In this document: in pieces, positions 1 to 8,398 of the stretch
Layout: the number at the start of each line of letters is the position of its first letter
How positions within the stretch are numbered: the first letter of the stretch is position 1
Source of the DNA: Sphingopyxis sp. GW247-27LB
GTDB lineage: Bacteria; Pseudomonadota; Alphaproteobacteria; Sphingomonadales; Sphingomonadaceae
Length of the DNA: 64,000 bases
Direction: 5' to 3'
Assembly: GCF_002277025.1 (NCBI RefSeq)
Contig: NZ_NIWD01000009.1
Coordinates: forward strand, 54,757-118,756
The notes under the pieces: model-generated
Databases searched by the model: none
What the model was told of the DNA's origin: nothing
The model's input: only the letters and a program-made list of their open reading frames with translations
Position numbers and translations under genes: made by a program

Positions 1-22
1 CCGTTCGTTACCTCCTCGCAAC

Positions 23-54
23 GCCGCCCGCGCGGGTCCCTTCGCGCGGGCGGC
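23..54. terminator. GC-rich hairpin at window start
   Basis: A perfect 12-bp inverted repeat (arms 23-34 and 43-54, 8-nt loop) lies upstream of the first gene. It has no T-tract, so it may be the terminator of a gene outside the window or a leader structure. Nothing else is recognisable before position 80, where the ribosome binding site region of the first gene begins. Confidence 0.4.
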
Positions 55-95
55 CGATCCGATTTCAGGAACAGGGGAACAGCAGGAGACCGATC

Positions 96-593
96 ATGCG
101 CAAGACCCTCATCCTTCTCGCTGCGAGCACCGCAGCCTTCACCGCTCCCGCCTTCGCTCAGGTCGATACCGGCGTCGCAGGCCAGGTCGGCGGAACGGTC
201 GGCGGCAGCGTCGATCCAGGCCGGATGGCCGGCGACGTCGTGCAGGACGCGACCCAGCCCGTCGGCGACGCGGTCGACCAGGTCGACCAGACCGCGAAAG
301 ACGCGACCGACACCGCCGACCTCAAGCTCGCGACGCGTGAAGAGGTGCGCGCGGGCGCCAATGTGAGCGATTCCAAGGGCAACAGCATCGGCACGGTGCA
401 GAGCATCGATGGCGACAACGCCGTCGTCGTCAGCGACGGCAAGCTCTACAACATCCCGCTCTCGGCGCTCTACAGCCACGCCGAAGGCGCAGCGCACGGC
501 CTGGTGACCAAGCTGCCAAAATCCGAATTCGAGGCGCGTGGCGCGGCGGGCGCCGATGCCGGCGCCGAGGCCAGCGACCCTGGCGGCCGCTGA
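96..593 (+). CDS. Secreted protein with PRC-barrel-like C-terminal domain
   Basis: 165 residues. The first 21 form a signal peptide ending in AFA before Q22, so the protein is probably periplasmic. Residues 25-75 are a Gly/Val/Asp-rich linker with repeated VGGxV and DxVDQ units. Residues 80-145 (RAGANVSDSKGNSIGTV and following) resemble a PRC-barrel-type fold. GCAGGAGA sits 8 nt before the ATG and supports the start. The C-terminal domain resembles that of the protein at 20818-21663, and both join it to a low-complexity linker. No enzymatic motif is visible and the function is unknown; a role at the envelope or matrix is inference. Confidence 0.8.
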   Translation: MRKTLILLAASTAAFTAPAFAQVDTGVAGQVGGTVGGSVDPGRMAGDVVQDATQPVGDAVDQVDQTAKDATDTADLKLATREEVRAGANVSDSKGNSIGTVQSIDGDNAVVVSDGKLYNIPLSALYSHAEGAAHGLVTKLPKSEFEARGAAGADAGAEASDPGGR

Positions 594-640
594 TCGAACG
601 AGCCCCCCGCGCGGCCATCCCCCCCCCCCGGCCGCGCATG

Positions 641-670
641 AAGGCGCCGGAGCTTAGGCTCCGGCGCCTT
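641..670. terminator. Bidirectional terminator between convergent genes
   Basis: A perfect 13-bp stem (arms 641-653 and 658-670) closes a TTAG tetraloop. AA on the left and TT on the right are part of the stem. It lies between the stop at 593 and the convergent gene whose stop codon begins at 670, so it can serve both transcripts. Confidence 0.75.
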
Positions 671-2268
671 CACTTTGTGCCGGGAAAGTTCGAACCCGCG
701 TGCACATCGACCTCGCCGCCCGCCGCGATCGGGATGACCGCGCGGCCAAACCAGACATAGCGCGCGGTCGGCCGCGTCAGATCATTGTCGTAACGCGCCG
801 CGACCGCCGCAGAGTCATAGCCCATCCAGCCGAGCGTCGCGGGCAGGATCTGGCTCGCCGAATGGCCGTCGCGCGGCGCTTCGGCATAATGATCGGCGAA
901 CCGCGCGGGCAGGAAAGCGAGCAGGGGCACGCGGAATTCGTCGGCCACGGGTTCGCGGCTGCAATGCGGCAGCGCGCCCGGCCTCAGATTCTGGCCGTGG
1001 TCGGAGGTATAGACGATTGCCACATCGTCGCGGTCGACCCCGGCGAGCAGCCGGGCGAAGAAGCGCCGCTTCGACCAGGCGAGCGCCGTCGCATATTGCC
1101 GCGCGACCGGCGCGTCGGCGGGGATGGTGCCGAGCGGATAATGGTCGCGATACTGGAAATGCACCCCGCGCAGCACGGCATAGCTGAACGTCCGTCCGCG
1201 GCTCTTGAGCTCGGCGTTGAGCCGGTCGGCGATCTTCAGGTCGGTGTCGATCCCGCCCTTCATCGACAGCACCCGTTCGATCAGCGCACGCTCGGGCGGC
1301 AGCAGCAGATTCTGCGGCGCCCCGCTCGTCTGCCCGTCGATCAGCAAGGTGCGATAGCCCGCGGCGCGGGCATAGCCCCAGATCGACGGCGTCCGCCGAA
1401 GATCGATCCCCGGCCCCGCGCGGCGAACATCGACCCCCGATCGCAGCGCGACATGCGCCGGCGCGCTGCAATTGGCCATCGCCGCCGTCACCCCGAAATC
1501 GATATGCGGGGTGCGGGTCAGCAGCGGACCGATGATGCGCTCGAACGGCGCCCGCGCGACGCTCTCGTCGATCACCCAGACGATATGGCGCGGCGCCAGC
1601 GCCGCGCCCTCCGGCGTCGGCCGCAGCGCGGGGGCGGCGCGCGGCGGCGGCGCTTCGGCGGTGGCGACGTCCCAAGCGAGACCATAGAGGTTGCGCTCGG
1701 CGCTCTCGGGCCAGACGTCGGCGAGGCGATAGGCGAGGCTCGGGACGATCAGCAGGATCAGCAGCGCCGGCAGCGCGCGGGGCCACGCCGGCAACCGCCC
1801 GCTCCGCCGCGCCAGCACGCGCGAACCCGCGAGCAGCGCCAGCGCCGCGACGGTCTGCGCGACCGCGAGCAGCAGCGGCGCGGTGAACTCGCCCGCCGCA
1901 TTGCCCGCCTGCCGCGCCTCGGCGAGCATCCAGTCGAGCGTCGCCGCGTCGAGCGGCGCGCCGATGACCTGCCCATAGCCGATGTTGACGAGGATCGACG
2001 CACCCGCGAGCGCCAGGATCGCCGCAAACCAGCGGCGCGGCAGCAGCCAGCTCGCGGCGAGCAGCAGCGCGGCCTGCATCGAGAGGAAAAGGAAGGCGGT
2101 GGCAGCGCTCGCCGCGTCGCCCGCGGCCAGGCGATAGAGCACCGAATGCGTCAGCTGAAAGCGATTGGCGAGCGCGAAGCCCGCCGCGAACAGCAGCGCC
2201 GCTACCGCGATCCATCCCCAGCCGCCGCGTCGCGCGCGGCGGGTCTCTTTCGTCCCCGCACCCGTCAT
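670..2268 (-). CDS. Membrane sulfatase/phosphoethanolamine-transferase-family protein
   Basis: About 532 residues. The N-terminal third carries about five hydrophobic segments: three clustered helices, one near residue 135 and one near 165. A soluble alkaline-phosphatase-superfamily domain follows. Family marks are VWVIDES at the start of the domain (first metal-binding Asp) and YTSDHGQN near the C-terminus (Asp-His metal ligands). AMANCSAPAH sits where the catalytic Ser/Thr of EptA/LtaS-type enzymes lies. The fold is clear, but the substrate (sulfate ester, phosphoethanolamine or phosphoglycerol) cannot be told. An upstream TTG at 2289 could extend the protein by 7 residues. Neither start has a convincing Shine-Dalgarno, and I chose the ATG at 2268. 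The gene stands alone between convergent and same-strand neighbours. Confidence 0.8.
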   Translation of the reverse strand: MTGAGTKETRRARRGGWGWIAVAALLFAAGFALANRFQLTHSVLYRLAAGDAASAATAFLFLSMQAALLLAASWLLPRRWFAAILALAGASILVNIGYGQVIGAPLDAATLDWMLAEARQAGNAAGEFTAPLLLAVAQTVAALALLAGSRVLARRSGRLPAWPRALPALLILLIVPSLAYRLADVWPESAERNLYGLAWDVATAEAPPPRAAPALRPTPEGAALAPRHIVWVIDESVARAPFERIIGPLLTRTPHIDFGVTAAMANCSAPAHVALRSGVDVRRAGPGIDLRRTPSIWGYARAAGYRTLLIDGQTSGAPQNLLLPPERALIERVLSMKGGIDTDLKIADRLNAELKSRGRTFSYAVLRGVHFQYRDHYPLGTIPADAPVARQYATALAWSKRRFFARLLAGVDRDDVAIVYTSDHGQNLRPGALPHCSREPVADEFRVPLLAFLPARFADHYAEAPRDGHSASQILPATLGWMGYDSAAVAARYDNDLTRPTARYVWFGRAVIPIAAGGEVDVHAGSNFPGTK

Positions 2269-2352
2269 CGAACGGCAACATAACGGCAAAGCGTTGAAAA
2301 ATCACGAAGCGATCGGCGCCCGACCACCGACGGAGCCAGCGCCAAAGGAAAT

Positions 2353-2380
2353 GGCCCGCCCCGGGGCGTCGGGGCGGGCC
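2353..2380 (-). terminator. Terminator after the DUF2171 gene
   Basis: A 10-bp perfect stem (2353-2362 and 2371-2380) with an 8-nt loop is followed, reading on the minus strand, by ATTTCCTTT. It lies 60 nt past the stop of the 2440-2697 gene and upstream of the sulfatase-family gene, so it probably separates the two transcripts. Confidence 0.6.
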
Positions 2381-2439
2381 AGTTTCAGTGCCGGGGCGCC
2401 GGATTGCGCGCCCGGCCTTCTGATTATCCGGTCAGACCG

Positions 2440-2697
2440 TCAGTCGGCTTCCTCGAACAGATCGACGGCATTCGCCGCGGTCGCCGACAGGCGTACCGTA
2501 TCGCCATCGACCGAGGCAACGAGCCCAGCCGGGAGGTAATGATGCTTCGCGCCCTCGCCATCCTCGGCTTGCGGGCTGTCGCTCTTCGTCAGCTTGATGC
2601 GTTCGCCGTCGAGATGGTCGACGGTGCCGACATGGACGCCGTCGGCGCCCACCACCTTCATATGTTCCTTGATCGCGCTATGGTCATGCTCGGCCAT
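2440..2697 (-). CDS. DUF2171-like small protein
   Basis: 85 residues. The start was chosen at the ATG preceded by AAGGAGACAGACC, not at the upstream in-frame ATG, which would add 39 low-quality residues. It has the compact pattern of DUF2171 proteins: KVVGADGVHVGTVDHLDGERIKLTKSD, then a His-His-Tyr-Leu-Pro segment and a short VDGDTVRLSATA strand. There is no signal peptide, so it is cytoplasmic. The layout (hydrophilic beta strands around GxxVGTV) suggests a PRC-barrel-like fold. Members are widespread in sphingomonads with no assigned function; a stress role is only inference. Confidence 0.8.
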   Translation of the reverse strand: MAEHDHSAIKEHMKVVGADGVHVGTVDHLDGERIKLTKSDSPQAEDGEGAKHHYLPAGLVASVDGDTVRLSATAANAVDLFEEAD

Positions 2698-2843
2698 GGT
2701 CTGTCTCCTTGCCGCTCGCGGGCCCTGCCGCGCGAGCCTGTTCGCCCTACGCGCCAGATCCGATTCGGCTCCAGCGCCTCCGACGAGCCGGGCGAAATTT
2801 TCGCCGGCTTTCATCCCCGCCGGCGCTGCGCTAGCATGACGCG

Positions 2844-3509
2844 ATGCCTATTCTTCGTTTTGCCGCCCTCGCCCTCGCCGCGGCGCCGCTTCCCGCCGCC
2901 GCCTGCTCGCCGGTCGCCGGCTATCGCCCGCCGACCAACCTCGAGTTGACGGCGGCGGCCGACCTGATCCTGCTCGCAGCGGTCGAGGACGGCGCGACGC
3001 AGCCGGGAAACGAGGATAGGATGACATTGCGCGTCCGCCCGCTCGCCGCGATCAAGGGCACGATGCCGACAGGGCCGGTCGCCCTGCCGCAGGCGATGAT
3101 CGCGACCCGCGCGATGCCCGGACTCAGCAATCCTTATGAACTCGCCGAACCGCATCCGCAGAGCCTCGCGGGCGCGTGCAACCGTTATGCTTTCCCGCGC
3201 GGTTCGCACGTCCTTTTCTTTCTGAAGCAGCGGGACGGCCAATGGGTCCCGGCGGGCGGGCCGTTCAGCCGCTGGGCCGAGGATGTGTTGACCGATGACG
3301 CGCCCTGGCTCCAGGCGGCGCGCGTCTATGCCGAGGTTGCGGCGCTGCCCGCCGCCGAGCAGGCCCCGGCGCTCACGCGGTTCCGCGATGCCTATCGTGC
3401 CCGCGCCGCCGACCCCCTGGCGCAGATCGTCGCCGACGACGTCGACCGCCAGATCGCCGGGCCGAAGAAACCTCTGCGCGAAGCAGTGCCAGCGCCAGAG
3501 GGCGATTGA
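2844..3509 (+). CDS. Secreted protein of unknown function
   Basis: 221 residues. An Ala/Leu-rich signal peptide of about 20 residues ends at AAAC; Cys21 could also be a lipobox cysteine (PAAAC), so it may be a lipoprotein. The mature part has an Ile-Leu-rich strand region near residue 40, an internal Cys near 115 and a VLFFLKQRDGQWVPAGGPFSRW segment typical of small periplasmic beta domains. The C-terminal 60 residues are helical and charged. It begins 147 nt from the divergent DUF2171 gene and ends 31 nt from the convergent nuclease gene. I do not recognise a family. Confidence 0.7.
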   Translation: MPILRFAALALAAAPLPAAACSPVAGYRPPTNLELTAAADLILLAAVEDGATQPGNEDRMTLRVRPLAAIKGTMPTGPVALPQAMIATRAMPGLSNPYELAEPHPQSLAGACNRYAFPRGSHVLFFLKQRDGQWVPAGGPFSRWAEDVLTDDAPWLQAARVYAEVAALPAAEQAPALTRFRDAYRARAADPLAQIVADDVDRQIAGPKKPLREAVPAPEGD

Positions 3510-3540
3510 CCGGCGTTTCGCAAGCCGTCGGATCGACGCG

Positions 3541-4119
3541 CTAGCACCATGGTCGCCGATACCCCGCCCACTCTCGCGCCAGCCCTTCGCCGACCAGCGC
3601 CGTGCCCACGCTCACACCGCCGCGCGTCACGACACGCAGCTTTCGGCCATAGCTATCGGCCTCGCGGTCGATGCGTTCGAGGCGGAACGCGCCTTCGTTC
3701 AGCCATTCCCGCAAGCGCTCGGTCGCCGCCTCGCCCAGCCGCGCTTCTTCGGCGCAGCGCGGCGGGTGGGTTTCGGGGGTGTCGATGTCGGCGATGCGAT
3801 ATTTCTCGCCCGCGAACCAGAAGGTGTCGCCATCGACCACGCAATTGCGCCCACCGCCGCTGTGGCAGAAGCCAAAGCGCGCATGGAGGTCGTCCCCGGA
3901 CTCCGGGGCCGCAGCCCCGCGGCTCAGCGCATACTCGACGCTGGCGATCGCCGGTTCCGCGGAGTTTAGCCGAAGCGCAGCGAGGGTGCCGACGAAGCCG
4001 CCCAGCGCCACAAGCACCAGCCCGATGCCGAAGCTCGGCCACCGCCGGCGGCGGAAGCGCGCGGCGTCGCGATGGGCTTTGCGGGGGTGCCGACTGGGCC
4101 GGAAGGAAGGGTGCGGCAT
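3541..4119 (-). CDS. Membrane-anchored thermonuclease (SNase/TNase-like)
   Basis: 192 residues. A basic N-terminus precedes one transmembrane segment at about 29-51, which should place the catalytic domain on the periplasmic side. The SNase-like domain spans about 92-190. CVVDGDTF (Asp96), YRIADIDTPETHPP (Arg108, Asp113, Glu116) and DSYGRKLR (Arg159) match the calcium and catalytic positions of staphylococcal nuclease. Longer readings of this frame begin further upstream but are low-complexity and overlap the next gene. The ATG at 4119 is the only sensible start, although its ribosome binding site is weak. Expected activity is non-specific DNA/RNA hydrolysis. Confidence 0.85.
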   Translation of the reverse strand: MPHPSFRPSRHPRKAHRDAARFRRRRWPSFGIGLVLVALGGFVGTLAALRLNSAEPAIASVEYALSRGAAAPESGDDLHARFGFCHSGGGRNCVVDGDTFWFAGEKYRIADIDTPETHPPRCAEEARLGEAATERLREWLNEGAFRLERIDREADSYGRKLRVVTRGGVSVGTALVGEGLAREWAGYRRPWC

Positions 4120-4225
4120 GGCGGCGGTTTGCCATGCCGGGCTTACCGAAGTACCAACGGCTCCGTCCGCTATGAAAGCGAAGGCGGGCGAAACGCGTCC
4201 AGCGCGGCGCCGTTTCCGACCGGGC

Positions 4226-4555
4226 TCACGGCGCCCCGCGCGGCTCGTCGTCGTCGATCCCGCCAGGGCCGAGTTCGCCCTCCTCGTCATCGTCGCTCCG
4301 TTCGCCGCGATAGGCGTCCATGTCGATGCGGCCCGACCGCTCCATCTGGCGCATATGATCGACCAGGTCCTGCGTATCGTCGCGTTCGTCGCGGGAGGGC
4401 GGCTTGGCGCTGTCCTCCAGCCGGCGGCCGCGTCGCGCATCCTCGGCAACGCTTTGCGCCTGTGCATCGTCGTCGCGCTGTTCGCGATTGACCGCCTCAG
4501 GCGCGCCGGGATCGCGGGCATCGTCGACGGGAGGTTTCGAGGACTTGTCGCTCAT
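4226..4555 (-). CDS. Small acidic hydrophilic protein
   Basis: 109 residues, very rich in Asp, Glu and Arg, with no hydrophobic segment and few aromatics; it is probably intrinsically disordered and cytoplasmic. GAAGGAG lies 6 nt before the ATG and fixes the start. Visible units are DDTQDLVDHMRQMERSGRID (possible short helix) and an Asp/Glu-rich C-terminal stretch. It follows the DsbA-family gene by 56 nt on the same strand, so co-transcription is likely. Related short proteins are common in sphingomonad genomes without known function. Confidence 0.75.
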   Translation of the reverse strand: MSDKSSKPPVDDARDPGAPEAVNREQRDDDAQAQSVAEDARRGRRLEDSAKPPSRDERDDTQDLVDHMRQMERSGRIDMDAYRGERSDDDEEGELGPGGIDDDEPRGAP

Positions 4556-4611
4556 GACCGGCTCCTTCACGCTGAATGCCGGTTCAACGCGCGGCGCGGC
4601 GCCGCCGTTCC

Positions 4612-5304
4612 TCAGGCCGCGTCGGCCAGCACCTTGCGCTCGATCACGCGGATGAACGCCTCGGGATCCTGCGCGCCGGGGATCAGCATCCGCCCGTCCA
4701 GGATGAAGGCGGGGACGCCGGTGATATTCTGCTCGGCCCAATAGGCTTCTTCGGTACGCACCATCTCGGCATAATCGTCCGAGGCCAGGATCGCCGCGGC
4801 GCGATCGGCAGGGAGCCCGACCGACGCGGCAACGTCGGTGAGGACGTCCTGGTCGCTTACATCGCGATTGTCGGTGAAATGGGCGCGAAACAGCGCGAGC
4901 TTCAGCGCGGTCTGAACGCCGGTCGGCTCGGTCTGGTCGGGCGCCTCGAGCGCCCCCGCCCAGGTCAGCAACCGGTGCGCGTCGAAACTGTTGCGCATCC
5001 GGAAACCCGGCCCGCGGTTGAAGGTGAAGCCCAGATCGGCGGCGATCCCCGCCATCCGGTCGCGGTTCGCGCGGCTCTGCTCGGGCGTGATGCCATATTT
5101 GCGGATCACATGCTCCGCCGCATCCTCGCCTTCGCGCGGCATGCCGGGGTTGAGCTCGAACGGATGCCATTGGACGCGAAAGTCGAGCCGGCCCGCGAAA
5201 TGCGCCATCACCGTCTCGAACTTCAGCCAGCCGATGATGCACCACGGGCACATCACGTCGGAAACGATGTCGACGGACAGACGCGGAACGGGCGCTGCGG
5301 TCAC
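4612..5304 (-). CDS. DsbA/FrnE-family oxidoreductase
   Basis: 230 residues. It has a thioredoxin fold with an inserted helical domain: SVDIVSDVMCPWCIIG carries the redox Cys19-Pro-Trp-Cys22 and GVPAFILDGR carries the cis-proline near residue 196. There is no signal peptide, as in cytoplasmic FrnE-type members that handle disulfides or act in polyketide-like chemistry elsewhere. The start overlaps nothing and lies 36 nt after the small basic protein gene upstream, suggesting one unit 5475 to 4226. Family assignment is firm; the substrate is unknown. Confidence 0.9.
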   Translation of the reverse strand: MTAAPVPRLSVDIVSDVMCPWCIIGWLKFETVMAHFAGRLDFRVQWHPFELNPGMPREGEDAAEHVIRKYGITPEQSRANRDRMAGIAADLGFTFNRGPGFRMRNSFDAHRLLTWAGALEAPDQTEPTGVQTALKLALFRAHFTDNRDVSDQDVLTDVAASVGLPADRAAAILASDDYAEMVRTEEAYWAEQNITGVPAFILDGRMLIPGAQDPEAFIRVIERKVLADAA

Positions 5305-5340
5305 GGCAATCCTCCTTCGCGGCAGCGCCCCGCCCCATCA

Positions 5341-5475
5341 TCAGGGCGAGCGGCGATCCTTGCCGGTGCGCCGCTCGCCCTTGCGGCGCTCGGGGCCCTT
5401 GTAATCCGGATCGTCGGCGACGCGCCGATCGCCCGACCGCCGGTCGGGCCTGTTTCGTTTATCCTCGTCGGCCAT
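5341..5475 (-). CDS. 44-residue Arg-rich protein with ERR/DRR repeats
   Basis: A 44-residue, highly basic protein. The sequence is built from short repeats PDRRSGDRR, GPERRKGERR and TGKDRR, six [D/E]RR triplets in all. The start codon is preceded by GGAAAGGAAACAAGG, a good ribosome binding site. It is the first gene of a probable unit with the DsbA-family gene. Similar GPERR motifs occur in sphingomonad small proteins and at the ends of some signalling proteins; the function is unknown. High positive charge could mean nucleic-acid or lipid binding, which is inference. Confidence 0.7.
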   Translation of the reverse strand: MADEDKRNRPDRRSGDRRVADDPDYKGPERRKGERRTGKDRRSP

Positions 5476-5585
5476 CCTTGTTTCCTTTCCACCACAAAGG
5501 AACCGGAAGCGACCCGGCCGGCAGTTACTCACATAATTGTCAAAAAGACAAGCAAGCGGGAGTTGGCGGTTATGCGGGGTGTGTG

Positions 5586-5732
5586 CTTTGGGGTGGATTT
5601 GAGCCATTCCCCTCCCTTTCAGGGAGGGGTTAGGGGTGGGTGCGCGAGCGGAGCGAGCCTGCAAAAGAACGCCGCCTTCGGCGGCTACCCACCCCCAGCC
5701 CCTCCCTAGAAGGGAGGGGAGAAGATATGGCC
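5586..5732 (+). repeat. Family A intergenic repeat, copy 1
   Basis: A 147-bp element built of nested inverted repeats: a CCCCTCCCT/AGGGAGGGG hairpin at each end, an outer TGGGT/ACCCA pairing, and inner CGAGCGGAGCGAGC and GCCGCCTTCGGCGGC hairpins. Two other copies lie at 53651-53794 and 58191-58336 in the same orientation with only a few differences. It ends 41 bp past the 3' end of the minus-strand gene at 5774. Confidence 0.85.
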
Positions 5733-5773
5733 GAAACCGGCCGGAAGCCGCAATTCATTCCCTCGTGGGCCGA

Positions 5774-6196
5774 TCAGTGCACCGTGTCGACCGGCGCCTC
5801 GGCCGCCGCCGCGGCCGGCCGCGACAGGATCCACCAGCTTGCAACCATCAATCCGGTCGACAGCGCCTCGATGATCATCGCCTGGATGATGCCGGCGTTG
5901 ACGACATCGCCGCTGCCCGCCCCGATCAACCGGCCGATCAGCGCGGTGCCGTAAAGCGCGGCGGGAACCAGCAGCGCGCGCGACCAACCGGGCAGCAGCG
6001 CGCCCACCGCCGCACCACCCGCGGCGACCAGGAAAAAGGCCGACAGGTCGGCGCGCACCGTGTTCGCGGCCGGACCCTCGGCGATGATGCCGAACAATTC
6101 GGTGAAGCTCGCCGGGTCGAATATCCCGCGCAAGCCGACGATGGCAAAAAACAGCGCCCACAGCAGGACGGCACCGCGCAACACCCAGTTGATCAT
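5774..6196 (-). CDS. Four-helix membrane protein, DUF4345-like
   Basis: 140 residues with four predicted transmembrane helices: about 4-22, 52-70, 72-92 and 102-125. The motif FDPASFTELFGI in the first loop is typical of DUF4345-type proteins. AAGGGGAGAG upstream of the ATG supports the start. It begins 55 nt downstream of mnmA on the same strand, so it may be co-transcribed. Family function is unknown. Confidence 0.75.
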   Translation of the reverse strand: MINWVLRGAVLLWALFFAIVGLRGIFDPASFTELFGIIAEGPAANTVRADLSAFFLVAAGGAAVGALLPGWSRALLVPAALYGTALIGRLIGAGSGDVVNAGIIQAMIIEALSTGLMVASWWILSRPAAAAAEAPVDTVH

Positions 6197-6251
6197 ATCG
6201 TCTCTCCCCTTGTTGCCGCACAGGCTGCGGCATCGGCGGGAAAAGTTCAAT

Positions 6252-7400
6252 CTATTCCGCGAGGTCCGCGGCCAGCGTTTCCTCGATCCAGCCGCCGCCG
6301 AGCACGCGGCTTGCGTCCGCCGCGTCGTAAAGCACCGCCGCCTGTCCCGGCGCGACGCCATATTCGGGCGCGGCGAAGCGCAGCCGGTCGCCTTCGACCC
6401 GCGCCGGCACCGGCTTCGCCATGCTGCGCACCTTGGCGAGCACGTCGCGGCCTTCGATATCGGCGAGCCAGTTCGCTTCGCCGAGCCGTGCTCCCGACAC
6501 GGCGAGCGCGCGCCGCGGCCCGACGACGACGCGCTTCGCCTCGGCATCGAGCCGCACGACGTAGAGCGGCTCGGCTTGTCCGCCGATCTCGATCCCGCGC
6601 CGCTGGCCGACCGTATAGTGGATCAGACCCCGATGCGCGCCGAGCACCGTGCCGTCGACATGGACGATCTCGCCCCGGTCATCGGCCTCGGGACGCAACT
6701 TGCGGACGAGGCTGGCATAATCGCCGTCGGGAACGAAGCAGATGTCCTGGCTGTCGGGCTTGCCAGCGACACCGAGGCCGAGCTCGCGCGCGATCTCGCG
6801 CACCACGCTCTTCTCCAGCCCGCCCAGGGGAAAGCGCAGGAAGTCCAACTGTTCCTGCGTCGTCGCGAACAGGAAATAGCTCTGGTCGCGCGCCGGATCG
6901 ACCGCGCGGTGCAACTCGGCACCCGCCGGTCCCATCACGCGGCGGACATAATGGCCGGTCGCGAGGCAGTCGGCACCGAGGTCCTTTGCCAGCGCGAACA
7001 GATCGGTGAACTTGACCCCCATATTGCAGCGCACGCAGGGAATCGGGGTCCGCCCGCTGAGATATTCGTCGGCGAACTGGTCGATAACCGTGTCGCGAAA
7101 GCGACTTTCATGGTCGTGGACATGGTGCGCGAAACCCAGCCGGTCGGCGACCGCGCGCGCGTCGCGGATGTCCTGCCCGGCGCAGCACGCCCCGACACGC
7201 TTCGCCTTGGCGCCATGATCATAGAGCTGCAGCGTCACCCCGATCACCTCGGCGCCCGAACGCGCCGCGAGCGCGGCGACGACGCTCGAATCGACTCCGC
7301 CCGACATGGCGACGACGATTCGCCGGTCCTTCAGCGGTTCGGCGAGCTGGAAATCGCCGAGTCGGTCAGGGGAAAGCACATGGGCCATGATCGCGGCCAT
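6252..7400 (-). CDS. mnmA: tRNA-specific 2-thiouridylase MnmA
   Basis: 382 residues, close to the usual 360-380. It makes the 2-thio group of s2U34 in tRNA Lys, Glu and Gln, taking sulfur from a relay. SGGVDSSV (33-40) is the ATP-pyrophosphatase P-loop. [10 protein letters not shown] carries the nucleophilic Cys and [12 protein letters not shown] the partner Cys. The middle domain ATGHYVRR and the C-terminal beta-barrel ([20 protein letters not shown]) are present. M1 and M5 are both possible starts; the ribosome binding site is weak for each. It is divergent from sciP. Confidence 0.97.
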   Translation of the reverse strand: MAAIMAHVLSPDRLGDFQLAEPLKDRRIVVAMSGGVDSSVVAALAARSGAEVIGVTLQLYDHGAKAKRVGACCAGQDIRDARAVADRLGFAHHVHDHESRFRDTVIDQFADEYLSGRTPIPCVRCNMGVKFTDLFALAKDLGADCLATGHYVRRVMGPAGAELHRAVDPARDQSYFLFATTQEQLDFLRFPLGGLEKSVVREIARELGLGVAGKPDSQDICFVPDGDYASLVRKLRPEADDRGEIVHVDGTVLGAHRGLIHYTVGQRRGIEIGGQAEPLYVVRLDAEAKRVVVGPRRALAVSGARLGEANWLADIEGRDVLAKVRSMAKPVPARVEGDRLRFAAPEYGVAPGQAAVLYDAADASRVLGGGWIEETLAADLAE

Positions 7401-7912
7401 CTAGGGATGGTCCGCCCGAAATGCCAGCTTTTCCGCGCGCCGCGTCAAAATATTGACGGGGGTTAAGCTTCGCTAACAAGCTCTGAAATGGACATTTACT
7501 CCGCTTTAGCGGGTCTCGGTTAGACGGGCAGCATGAACCTCGCCCCGTCCGATCTTCCGCGCCCTGCCGGTGCCGCCAGTCTGTCGAAGCCCGGCTTCGA
7601 CATCATTCTGGCCGTTTCCGCCGCGCGGCAGGCCGCCTTGCCGACCGTGCGCCTGCTCCGCGCCCGGTCGCATCGCGAATCGCACCGGACGGCGGTGAAC
7701 GCTCTGCGCGCAATGCTGGGCGGAAATGCGGGTGGGGCCCGTTCCGTCGACCTGCGACCGGCGCGTTTCTTCGATCTGTCCGATCGGAAAAACGCCCTGT
7801 CCGAAACCATGAACGGCCCGTTTACCAGAGGGTTTCAGCCGATGTTGAACCTAGCCCATATAGGTAAGCGGCTGTCGGTCGAACCGATCCCCCCCGCTCA
7901 AGACATTATGGA
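7401..7912. other. 512-nt gap with promoter-like elements and a weak ORF
   Basis: No certain gene lies between mnmA and sciP. A TTGACG box (7453-7458) and TAACAA (7474-7479), 15 nt apart, could be a weak promoter toward sciP. TTAA-N7-TAAC (7463-7477) overlaps it and approaches the CtrA consensus TTAA-N7-TTAA. A short palindrome CGTCAA-AATA-TTGACG spans 7443-7458. An ORF at 7533-7916 (127 codons) overlaps the sciP ATG by ATGA, but it has no ribosome binding site and a codon bias that decays toward its end. I do not call it a gene. Confidence 0.35.
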
Positions 7913-8218
7913 ATGACTATGATCGAGAATCAGAAAATCCGCCCGGCCCAGGTCATCGGCCCCCTCGGGGAACCGCTGACGCTGGACTCGCTGCCGCCGC
8001 CGAACACCACGCGCTGGGTCGTGCGGCGCAAGGCCGAAGTGGTGGCGGCGGTCAACGGCGGCCTGCTGACCGTCGACGAGGCGTGCGAACGCTATGGGCT
8101 GACGCTCGAGGAATTCGCCGGCTGGCAGCGGTCGATCGACCGCAGCGGCATGCCGGGGCTGCGTGTCACGCGCATCCAGCACTACCGCGACCTTTACGAG
8201 CGCCAGCAGCGCTTCTGA
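7913..8218 (+). CDS. sciP: DUF1153 protein, SciP-like CtrA inhibitor
   Basis: 101 residues. The conserved core runs from VIGPLGEPLTLDSLPPP through RWVVRRKAEVVAAVNGGLLT to the helix-turn-helix-like EACERYGLTLEEFAGWQ and RVTRIQHYRD. It is close in my recollection to Caulobacter SciP, the small protein that binds CtrA and blocks its promoters in G1. The ATG at 7919 is an alternative start two codons in; neither has a strong ribosome binding site. The gene is monocistronic and ends at a strong terminator. chpT, another part of the CtrA relay, is at 53855-54496. Confidence 0.9.
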   Translation: MTMIENQKIRPAQVIGPLGEPLTLDSLPPPNTTRWVVRRKAEVVAAVNGGLLTVDEACERYGLTLEEFAGWQRSIDRSGMPGLRVTRIQHYRDLYERQQRF

Positions 8219-8242
8219 CCGAGGCCGTCGGACACGAACGGA

Positions 8243-8270
8243 AGAGGGCGCCGCGGGCGCCCTCTTTTTT
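8243..8270 (+). terminator. Rho-independent terminator of sciP
   Basis: A 10-bp GC-rich stem (8243-8252 and 8256-8265) with a 3-nt loop is followed by a run of T ending at 8270. It lies 25 nt after the sciP stop. Confidence 0.9.
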
Positions 8271-8398
8271 GCTCGCGGCACGAGTTCTCCGTCCGAACCC
8301 TCAGAAAAACCCCTTATGTTTCCGCTATTTGGAAATTTCCTTGCAACCCCTGCGTTCACCCGGCGTTAAGCCACGGAGTCAATCAGGAGATCACTCAC

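Noticed and set aside
700..2283. 527-codon plus-strand frame
   Set aside because: It is the antisense of the sulfatase-family gene, very Arg-rich without hydrophobic or domain pattern; high GC gives such shadows.
7533..7916. 127-codon ORF before sciP with ATGA overlap
   Set aside because: No ribosome binding site, rare codons near the end (AGA, ATA, CTA) and no domain; kept only as a remark in the intergenic entry.
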